Source: Gelidibacter sp035515035 (lineage in GTDB: Bacteria; Bacteroidota; Bacteroidia; Flavobacteriales; Flavobacteriaceae). From it: DNA of 64,000 bases. Positions within the stretch are counted from its first letter, which is position 1. Each line of letters starts with the position of its first letter. Below, piece after piece: positions 34,410 through 41,298 of the stretch. Below the pieces are notes generated by a model. That model worked only from the letters and a program-made list of their open reading frames with translations, was not told the origin of the DNA and did no database searches. The position numbers were made by a program, and so were the translations under genes. The stretch covers positions 1 to 64,000 of the forward strand of contig NZ_DATJCA010000177.1 of assembly GCF_035515035.1 (NCBI RefSeq). The letters run 5' to 3'.

Positions 34410-35888
34410 GTGGTGAAAACGGCAAAACAAGACGAGATTCCTGCCTTCGCAGGAATTCGTAACTACATCAACGGAGAATATATCAATCCAATTCAAGACC
34501 ATTGGATAGATAACTATTGTCCAGCAAACGGCGAAGTATACGGACAAATTCCAAACTCTTCCAAAGACGATGTAGAAAGCGCCTATCGCGCTGCAAAATC
34601 GGCTTTCACAAGTTGGTCGCAAACTACTTTGGAAGAACGCAGTCGAATTCTCATTCGAATTTCAGAATTATTGGAAACCAACTTACAACGTTTTGCCGAA
34701 GCCGAAAGCAAGGACAATGGCAAACCCATTTCTTTAGCAAAACAAGTTGATATTCCAAGAGCGGCCAGTAATTTTCGCTTTTTCGGAAATGCCATTACCC
34801 AATTCGCCAGTGAAAGCCATGAAAGTGTTGGACAAGATGCCATTAACTTTACGTTACGCCAACCTATTGGTGTGGTGGGCTGTATTTCGCCATGGAACCT
34901 TCCGCTTTATCTCTTTACTTGGAAAATTGCTCCAGCCATCGCGGCAGGAAACTGTGTAGTTGCCAAACCAAGTGAAATTACACCAATGACCGCCTATCTG
35001 CTAGGTGAAATTTGTACAGAAGCAGGTTTGCCAAAGGGCGTTCTGAATATCGTTCATGGATTGGGCACAACCGCCGGGCAGGCCCTTATTGAACATCCAG
35101 GCATCAAAGCGATTAGTTTTACCGGAGGCACCGCAACAGGCGCTCATATTGCAAAAGTGGCAGCACCCCTATTTAAAAAATTGTCTTTGGAATTAGGTGG
35201 TAAAAACCCAAACATCATTTTTGCCGATTGTGATTATGATGACATGTTGGAAACAACGGTGCGTTCTTCATTTGCAAATCAAGGTCAAATTTGTTTGTGT
35301 GGAAGCAGAATATTTGTAGAGAATTCAATTTACGAAAAGTTCAAAAAGGATTTTGTCGCTAAAGTCAAAGAACTGAAAGTTGGACATCCGTCAGAAGCAG
35401 CAACCACTATCGGTGCTTTGGTATCAAAAACCCATTTAGAGAAAGTGATGGCCTATATCGCAATCGCCAAAACAGAAAACGGGACCATTCTTTGTGGCGG
35501 CAATAAAGTGACATTAAATGGTTTTGAAAACGGTTATTATTTAGAACCAACCGTTATTGAAGTGACCTCAAACGACTGCCGTGCCAATCAAGAGGAAATC
35601 TTCGGACCAGTAGTGACCATCATGCCTTTTGAAAGTGAAGAGGAAGTTTTGGAAATGGCCAACGCAGTTAAATACGGATTATCAGCAACACTTTGGACCA
35701 ACGATTTAAAACGCACCATGCGCATGAGCAGCAAATTACAAACCGGTATTGTTTGGGTAAACACCTGGATGATGCGCGATTTACGGACGCCTTTTGGCGG
35801 AGTAAAAGCTTCTGGTGTTGGACGTGAAGGCGGATTTGAAGCGCTACGGTTTTTCACGGAGGCGAAGAATGTGTGTATAAAATATTAA
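34410..35888 (+). CDS. Aldehyde dehydrogenase, probable 2-aminomuconate-6-semialdehyde dehydrogenase
   Basis: The 492-residue NAD-dependent aldehyde dehydrogenase has catalytic Cys295 in NQGQIC, the general-base Glu in LELGGKNPN, ISPWNLPLYLFTWK as the NAD-binding region and FGGVKASGVGREGG near the end. Its place between the RidA-type deaminase and the dioxygenase/decarboxylase genes indicates oxidation of 2-aminomuconate semialdehyde to 2-aminomuconate. The start is GTG at 34410 or the adjacent GTG at 34413. Residues 9-16 (EIPAFAGI) come from a palindromic repeat (34437-34456) ahead of the conserved RNYINGEY, and there is no alternative start between them. Confidence 0.9.
   Translation: MVKTAKQDEIPAFAGIRNYINGEYINPIQDHWIDNYCPANGEVYGQIPNSSKDDVESAYRAAKSAFTSWSQTTLEERSRILIRISELLETNLQRFAEAESKDNGKPISLAKQVDIPRAASNFRFFGNAITQFASESHESVGQDAINFTLRQPIGVVGCISPWNLPLYLFTWKIAPAIAAGNCVVAKPSEITPMTAYLLGEICTEAGLPKGVLNIVHGLGTTAGQALIEHPGIKAISFTGGTATGAHIAKVAAPLFKKLSLELGGKNPNIIFADCDYDDMLETTVRSSFANQGQICLCGSRIFVENSIYEKFKKDFVAKVKELKVGHPSEAATTIGALVSKTHLEKVMAYIAIAKTENGTILCGGNKVTLNGFENGYYLEPTVIEVTSNDCRANQEEIFGPVVTIMPFESEEEVLEMANAVKYGLSATLWTNDLKRTMRMSSKLQTGIVWVNTWMMRDLRTPFGGVKASGVGREGGFEALRFFTEAKNVCIKY
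34437..34456. repeat. TTCCTGC-N4-GCAGGAA palindrome inside the dehydrogenase gene
   Basis: A perfect 8-bp inverted repeat ATTCCTGC / GCAGGAAT with loop CTTC is translated in frame close to the dehydrogenase N-terminus. It is the same repeat family and the same reading frame as in the preceding RidA-family gene. Confidence 0.8.
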
Positions 35889-35892
35889 CCCA

Positions 35893-35912
35893 ATTCCTGC
35901 GAAGGCAGGAAT
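35893..35912. repeat. TTCCTGC-N4-GCAGGAA palindrome after the dehydrogenase gene
   Basis: A perfect 8-bp inverted repeat ATTCCTGC / GCAGGAAT with loop GAAG, four bases after the dehydrogenase stop codon. A degraded relative (TCCCTGCCTTAGCAAGGA) occurs at 36040-36057, just before the SDR gene. Confidence 0.8.
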
Positions 35913-36063
35913 CTCCTGATGAAAAGGATAGTTAAAAACGTGAAAACCACCTCATTTATCTCATCGCAAGTTAGATTGAATTCTATAAAATGATTTTGAA
36001 AATAAAATAATTAAAACAAAATAATTTAACCTTAAAAAGATCCCTGCCTTAGCAAGGAATGTT

Positions 36064-36846
36064 ATGGATTTAAAACTAGACAACAAATACGCGATAGTTT
36101 GCGGAAGTACCGCAGGAATAGGAAAAGCAACAGCCATATCATTGGCTACAGAGGGCGCTACCGTAACTTTGGTTGCGCGAAATGAAGAAAAACTGAAACA
36201 GGTAATTGCTGAATTACCTCATTCAAAGAACCACAGTTATATTGTGGCCGATTTTTCGAATCCTGAAGAATTGGGACACAAGGTTTCTGAGTTTATAAAA
36301 AAACAACATGGTTTCCATATCTTGGTAAACAATACCGGTGGACCGGCAGCTGGTCCGGTTTTTTCGGCGAAACTTGAAGAGTTTGATAAGGCTTTTACGC
36401 AACATTTAAAATGCAACCATGTTTTGGCGCAAACTGTCGTTCCTTTTATGAAGGAGGAAGGTTATGGCCGGATCATCAATATCATTTCCACATCTGTAAA
36501 ACAACCATTGGATGGATTGGGCGTGAGTAACACCATTCGTGGTGCGGTAGGCAATTGGAGCAAAACATTGGCAAATGAACTGGGGCAATTTGGAATTACG
36601 GTCAACAACGTGCTTCCGGGAGCAACAGCAACAGACCGACTGAAGGAAATCATTAAAGACAAATCGGTTAAAACGGGGCATAGCGAAGAAGAATCTGCCA
36701 ATGCAATGAAAAGTTCAGTTCCTGCAAAACGTTTTGCAAAACCTGAAGAACTTGCCTACGCCGTAACTTTTTTAGCAAGTGAATGTGCGAGTTATATCAA
36801 TGGCATCAATCTGCCAGTAGATGGAGGACGGACAAAATCATTATAA
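36064..36846 (+). CDS. SDR family protein lacking the usual catalytic Tyr and Lys
   Basis: The 260-residue Rossmann protein has the SDR cofactor motif CGSTAGIGKA (TGxxxGIG type), ADFSNP, the NNTGG structural motif and VNNVLPGATATDR. Counting back from LANE, the position expected for the catalytic Tyr is Ser155 and for the Lys is Arg159 (SNTIR), so standard YxxxK chemistry is not expected. A divergent SDR subgroup with this SNxxR form exists in other bacteria as far as I recall. It lies inside the kynurenine cluster on the same strand; its step there is unknown. Confidence 0.83.
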   Translation: MDLKLDNKYAIVCGSTAGIGKATAISLATEGATVTLVARNEEKLKQVIAELPHSKNHSYIVADFSNPEELGHKVSEFIKKQHGFHILVNNTGGPAAGPVFSAKLEEFDKAFTQHLKCNHVLAQTVVPFMKEEGYGRIINIISTSVKQPLDGLGVSNTIRGAVGNWSKTLANELGQFGITVNNVLPGATATDRLKEIIKDKSVKTGHSEEESANAMKSSVPAKRFAKPEELAYAVTFLASECASYINGINLPVDGGRTKSL

Positions 36847-36919
36847 AAAGAATGAATCAAGATAAAAGAACCAAGAGCAAAGACTTTTTGTTCTGTAGTT
36901 TTATACCTAATTTTAAGAA

Positions 36920-37010
36920 CGAAATCTGCGTGAGGGATTAAGGCATTGTTGGAGCTCCTCGAAGAGAGCGACTGCCGAAAGCCCGACCCTTTAGGGGCAC
37001 GCCCAAAAAA
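36920..37010. repeat. GC-rich repeat-like element between the SDR and dioxygenase genes
   Basis: This segment (ATCTGCGTGAGGGATT to AGGGGCACGCCC) is distinctly more GC-rich than its surroundings and contains short inverted pieces such as GGAGCTCC and GCCCGACCCTTTAGGGG. It resembles, from memory, an element dispersed in many flavobacterial genomes. It fills most of the gap and codes for nothing that can be supported. Confidence 0.45.
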
Positions 37011-37018
37011 CTAAAACC

Positions 37019-37549
37019 ATGAACTTAGTATCTCCCGTAAATTTCAAGGAATGGATTGAAGAAAATCGTCACTTATTAAAACCACCTGTAGGCAATAAAG
37101 TGGTTTGGAAAGATGGCGATTTCATCGTGATGGTGGTTGGCGGTCCTAATAACCGAAAAGATTATCACTACAACGAAACTCCAGAATTTTTCTATCAGAT
37201 TGAAGGTGATATCGTTTTGAAAATCATCGATAATGGTACCCCAAAAGACATACATATCAAAGAAGGTGATATTTATTTACTACCTCCAAAAGTGCCACAT
37301 TCCCCACAACGGGGTGCAAATACCGTAGGTTTGGTAATCGAGTACAAACGTCCCGAGGGGATGCGCGATGCATTACTTTGGTTTTGCGAGAATTGTACCA
37401 CAAAACTTTATGAAGAGGATTTTACGGTGGAAAATATTGAAACCGATATGCCGAAGATTTTTGATAAATATTACAGCGACGAAAACAAACGCAAATGCCC
37501 TAATTGTGGGGAGTTGATGGAGCCGCCAAAAAAAGTAAAAATCGAGTAA
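37019..37549 (+). CDS. nbaC: 3-hydroxyanthranilate 3,4-dioxygenase
   Basis: The 176-residue cupin dioxygenase opens the ring of 3-hydroxyanthranilate to 2-amino-3-carboxymuconate semialdehyde. The Fe(II) ligands are readable as His50, Glu56 and His94, within one residue of the Cupriavidus enzyme numbering. The C-terminal rubredoxin-like iron site of the bacterial type is complete: Cys123 and Cys126 (CENC), Cys160 and Cys163 (CPNC). It is followed 138 bases later by the decarboxylase gene acting on its product. The symbol follows bacterial use; haaO is a synonym. Confidence 0.95.
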   Translation: MNLVSPVNFKEWIEENRHLLKPPVGNKVVWKDGDFIVMVVGGPNNRKDYHYNETPEFFYQIEGDIVLKIIDNGTPKDIHIKEGDIYLLPPKVPHSPQRGANTVGLVIEYKRPEGMRDALLWFCENCTTKLYEEDFTVENIETDMPKIFDKYYSDENKRKCPNCGELMEPPKKVKIE

Positions 37550-37663
37550 ATTCGCTTCCCTCCTCCCGATTTCATTGGGACTTAAATGAAGGTTCACGCC
37601 TCTCAAATAAGCGAAATGAAACTGGAATATGTTAAATTTTAAATATAACCACAAAAAAACCAA

Positions 37664-37681
37664 CTCCCATTAGGTTGGGAG
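37664..37681. repeat. CTCCCA-N6-TGGGAG inverted repeat before the ACMSD gene
   Basis: Six-base arms at 37664-37669 and 37676-37681 lie just seven bases before the ATG of the decarboxylase gene. A hairpin here would be close enough to affect ribosome access; this effect is inferred only. Confidence 0.45.
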
Positions 37682-37687
37682 ATAGAG

Positions 37688-38773
37688 ATGACAAAACGCA
37701 AACTTCGTATTAACGGCCACTCGCATCTTCTTCCTTACCCAGAGGAAATTCCGCAATTCATGAAGGACAAAGAAATCTTTTGGGTGGATAAAGACCGGAA
37801 ATTTATGCTTCAAAAAGATTGGAGCCGCCCAGTAACGGATTCGAGTTTCTTTTTGGACGACAAATTACTGTGGATGGAACGTTTTAAAATAGATCATGCG
37901 GTTGTTTTAAATCTTTCTCAATTGTATGGTAACGGCCTGCGTGTAGAGGAAATGAAACAAGCTTTACGTTTTCAAAATGATTTTAATGCGAAAATCCAAA
38001 GGGAAAATCCGAGCAAATTTACTTGCGGATTTGTTGTACATCCGGGATTTGTTAGAGGAGCTTGTTGGGAAATTGAGCGGTGTGTAGAAGAACTGGGCAT
38101 GCAATTATTGTGTTTGCCAACCCACTATATGGATACCATTGGAACCTGGCGCTGTATTTTTGACGAAGAAAATGAGCCTATTTTTGAAATGGCAAACAAA
38201 TACAATTTGGCCGTTGAGATCCATCCCTATGATGGTGAAAAATTCATCAAACTAGAAAACACCTCATGGCGTTTCCACTTGATTTGGATGTTGGCACAAT
38301 GTGCTGATGCCTATCATTTTTTGACTTTAAATGGCTATCAAGAAAAATATCCAAATATGCGTACCTGTTTTGCGCATGGTGGCCAACTGGCACAAATCAA
38401 CTTAGGACGACGTATTCAAGGTTTTGATGGCCGACCAGATTTGTTTGAAGGAAAAACCCATCCGAGAAGAGCTGTGGGCCACAAAAATATTTTCTTTGAT
38501 ACTCTGGTACACGATACTGGGGGTCTTCAATTATTAATCAAGAACCAAGGATCAAAACAAGTTTTAATGGGATTGGATGACCCTTACCCTTTGGGGGAAA
38601 TGGAAAGTGCACAACAATCTTCCTATCCTGGGAAAATTTTAGATTTGGCAGTAAAACGTGAAATTATTACCGAAGAAGAACGCGATGCCATTTGGGAAGA
38701 CAACGTAATTAGGTGGCTGTGTGGTGATGATGAGGCTGCCAAACAAAAATTAATCAATAGAATTATAAGCTAA
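37688..38773 (+). CDS. nbaD: 2-amino-3-carboxymuconate-6-semialdehyde decarboxylase (ACMSD)
   Basis: The 361-residue amidohydrolase-superfamily decarboxylase converts ACMS to 2-aminomuconate semialdehyde, diverting it from spontaneous quinolinate formation. Zinc-site motifs are His11 and His13 in NGHSHLLP, His in VEIHPYDG, the CFAHGG histidine and the Asp in GLDDPYPLG. It is the last recognised gene of the cluster, supplying the substrate of the dehydrogenase at 34410. Its length is slightly above that of the classical Pseudomonas enzyme, from insertions near residues 25-50. Confidence 0.93.
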   Translation: MTKRKLRINGHSHLLPYPEEIPQFMKDKEIFWVDKDRKFMLQKDWSRPVTDSSFFLDDKLLWMERFKIDHAVVLNLSQLYGNGLRVEEMKQALRFQNDFNAKIQRENPSKFTCGFVVHPGFVRGACWEIERCVEELGMQLLCLPTHYMDTIGTWRCIFDEENEPIFEMANKYNLAVEIHPYDGEKFIKLENTSWRFHLIWMLAQCADAYHFLTLNGYQEKYPNMRTCFAHGGQLAQINLGRRIQGFDGRPDLFEGKTHPRRAVGHKNIFFDTLVHDTGGLQLLIKNQGSKQVLMGLDDPYPLGEMESAQQSSYPGKILDLAVKREIITEEERDAIWEDNVIRWLCGDDEAAKQKLINRIIS

Positions 38774-39034
38774 AGGCAATGGACTAAAACTTACTACTTT
38801 GTGCAGTTTGCAAACGAAATGATTACCTAATCATATTATCCTAATGCGATGGAGTTGTACAGAAACTATCGGCTAAATAAAGCAGTCAAGGCCAACGTAT
38901 TTGATCGGTTTTCATGACAAATTTGATATTTCAGATTCTGTTTTATCAGAATGTTTAGATGAGCGAACTACTGAGTATGAAAAGAGTTACTTGATCAAAA
39001 AAAATCGATCAACAATCGACTTAAGAAAAAAATT

Positions 39035-39676
39035 ATGCATTTTATATCAGATCAATTAGAAAAGTATATTGAAAACCATTCTGAAGACGAACCAGAATTA
39101 TTACAACAGCTTTCTAGAGAAACACATCAAAAAATACTACAACCACGCATGCTCAGCGGTCATTATCAGGGTCGTGTACTGAGTATGGTCTCAAAATTAA
39201 AGAATCCTAAACACATATTGGAAATTGGCACCTATACCGGATATTCTGCTCTATGCTTAGCTGAAGGCCTTCAAAAAGATGGCGAACTTCATACCATTGA
39301 CATAAATGAAGAATTGGTGGATTTTCAGCGGAGATATTTTGACGCATCCAATTTTGGAAATCAAATCCATCAACATTTAGGAAATGCTTTAGATATCGTT
39401 CCGAAACTAAAAATGAATTTTGATATCGTCTTTATTGATGCGGACAAAGAAAACTACAGCAATTACTTTCATCTCATCATTGACAAACTAAATCCAGGAG
39501 GGATTATTCTTTCCGACAATGTTCTCTGGAGTGGAAAAGTGCTCGAACCTTTAAAGAAGGATGATATTTCAACAAAAGCCATAATGGCCTACAATAATCT
39601 ACTCAAGGACGATGATCGTATTGAAACGGTCCTACTTCCTATTCGTGATGGCTTGACGATAAGTAGAAAAAAGTAA
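39035..39676 (+). CDS. Class I SAM-dependent O-methyltransferase
   Basis: The 213-residue protein matches the cation-dependent O-methyltransferase (catechol/caffeoyl-CoA type) family: ILEIGTYTGYSALCLAEGL (motif I), TIDINEE, FIDADKENYSNYF (metal-binding Asp region) and SDNVLWSGKV. The substrate is unknown; a catechol-like compound is only a family-level guess. It lies 261 bases after the kynurenine cluster and is probably a separate unit. Confidence 0.92.
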   Translation: MHFISDQLEKYIENHSEDEPELLQQLSRETHQKILQPRMLSGHYQGRVLSMVSKLKNPKHILEIGTYTGYSALCLAEGLQKDGELHTIDINEELVDFQRRYFDASNFGNQIHQHLGNALDIVPKLKMNFDIVFIDADKENYSNYFHLIIDKLNPGGIILSDNVLWSGKVLEPLKKDDISTKAIMAYNNLLKDDDRIETVLLPIRDGLTISRKK

Positions 39677-39779
39677 AAAACAGTTACCACAAATTTTCAC
39701 TCACTGAGGTGAAAAACTTGTGAGAAAATAAAATTTGTAGTATTATTTGTCTAGAGGTCTAGTTTTCAAAATACATTTC

Positions 39780-40886
39780 ATGAGATTAAAAACCATTGCG
39801 ACATTCTTTTTCCTTTTTTGTTTTAATTTCTTATTTTCTATCGTCGCACTTCATGCCCAAGAAGCAAAAGTGGAGCGTTCTGAAGCCGAAAAATTAATTG
39901 TAGGAGTTGCTGGCAATGAGCCGTTCGTGTTTTCAAAAAACTCATCCACCAAAGGGATTGCCATAGAAATATGGGAAGCTATGGCCAAAAAAAAATCTTG
40001 GGATTATACTTATAAGATGTTTGATAATGTGGAAGATGCCTTATACACATTAAATCAAGGTGAATTGGATATTGTGGTTGGTCCTATTAGTATTACCTCA
40101 CAACGTCTTGAAAATATGCATTTTTCGCAACCGTTCTATAATTCAAGTTTGGCCATTGTCTCTCGTGTTGACGAACTCACGCTTTGGCAAAAAGTTAAGC
40201 CTCTTTTCAGTATTAGATTATTATTTGCCGTTGGAATCTTCTTGATTATTCTAGCAATTGTTGGGACTTTATTGTGGTTGGCAGAGCGTAAAAAATCGCC
40301 AGACCAGTTTCCCTCTAAAATTGCAGATGGTATTGGAACAGGCATGTGGCTTGCCATTGTAACAATGAGTACGACTGGCTACGGAGATAAAGCGCCCATT
40401 ACTTTATGGGGGCGAATTATTGCAGGTAGTTGGATGATTATTTCTATTATTTTCGCAACGTCAATGGTGGCAGGTATTGCAAGCACACTTACTTTAACAT
40501 CGCTTGGCACTTCCACTTATGCCAATATTGAACAGTTGTCCGGACGAAAGGTTGCGACTATTACTGCCTCACCTTCTGAGACGTTCCTGAAAGAATATAA
40601 AGCGAGAATCACAGGGGTGGAAAATCTCATGGAAGCCATGTCAAAATTGAAAAATAAAGAGGTTGATGCTGTGGTCTATGACCGACCGCAATTATTATAC
40701 TATATGAAGAACCATAAAGATGAGGACCTCTTTATTGCCAAGGCTGAATATTTTAAACAAGGTTATGGTTTTGCGTTTCCAAAAGATTCAAAACTAATTT
40801 ATGAGGTCAACAGAACCCTATTGGAACATGCCGAAAGTTTAGAAACTTTAAATATTGTCCATCACTATTTAGAGAAGGACGAATAA
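39780..40886 (+). CDS. GluR0-like prokaryotic ionotropic receptor (ligand-gated K+ channel)
   Basis: The 368-residue protein has a signal peptide (to about residue 27), then the first half of a solute-binding (type 3) domain (IVGVAGNEPFVF...ISITSQRLENMHFSQPFY), a pore module with two membrane helices flanking a K+ selectivity filter TTGYGD (198-203), and the second half of the binding domain (GRKVATI...VDAVVYDRPQL...GYGFAFPKDS). This split-ligand-domain architecture is that of Synechocystis GluR0. Ligand unknown, probably an amino acid. ATG at 39780 gives the signal peptide; an upstream in-frame TTG is rejected. Confidence 0.9.
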   Translation: MRLKTIATFFFLFCFNFLFSIVALHAQEAKVERSEAEKLIVGVAGNEPFVFSKNSSTKGIAIEIWEAMAKKKSWDYTYKMFDNVEDALYTLNQGELDIVVGPISITSQRLENMHFSQPFYNSSLAIVSRVDELTLWQKVKPLFSIRLLFAVGIFLIILAIVGTLLWLAERKKSPDQFPSKIADGIGTGMWLAIVTMSTTGYGDKAPITLWGRIIAGSWMIISIIFATSMVAGIASTLTLTSLGTSTYANIEQLSGRKVATITASPSETFLKEYKARITGVENLMEAMSKLKNKEVDAVVYDRPQLLYYMKNHKDEDLFIAKAEYFKQGYGFAFPKDSKLIYEVNRTLLEHAESLETLNIVHHYLEKDE

Positions 40887-40926
40887 GGTAATTTAAAACA
40901 AAAAGTGAAATCTTTTATGAATGATT

Positions 40927-41217
40927 TTATAATTTCCGTTTTACGGAACCAATGGTCTCTTCCAACTCATCTTTTACCTTTTGTACTTCATCGGTAAAAG
41001 CCTTGGTGTGCTCCGTAGTATTGATACCGTTCTTTTCTGCAGTTTTGGTAATCTCAGATTTGAGATCATTGGTGGCGTCTCTAAGCGTGCGCATGCCTTT
41101 GCCCATACCGCGTGCAATGTCAGGTATTTTATCTGCACCAAAAACCATCACAACTATAAATAGTATGAACATGACCTCAGTGGTGCCAATGAATAAGAAT
41201 GTCGTATGTAGTATCAC
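40927..41217 (-). CDS. tatA: TatA/E-type twin-arginine translocase subunit
   Basis: The 96-residue protein has one N-terminal membrane helix (EVMFILFIVVMVFGADKIPD) followed by the amphipathic helix with FG...KIPDIARGMGKGM and an acidic/basic tail, as in TatA. It forms the export pore for folded proteins. The start is GTG at 41217, which keeps the short FLFIGTTE segment seen before the helix in flavobacterial TatA. It precedes the M1 peptidase gene's 3' end with no partner tatC in the window. Confidence 0.9.
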   Translation of the reverse strand: MILHTTFLFIGTTEVMFILFIVVMVFGADKIPDIARGMGKGMRTLRDATNDLKSEITKTAEKNGINTTEHTKAFTDEVQKVKDELEETIGSVKRKL

Positions 41218-41298
41218 ACTGCAAATATAGTGAGATGTTTTGAATCCAATAAAAAAGCCGACTGTTAAATTAATCCGGTCTCTTGTTAAAGTTTTATG

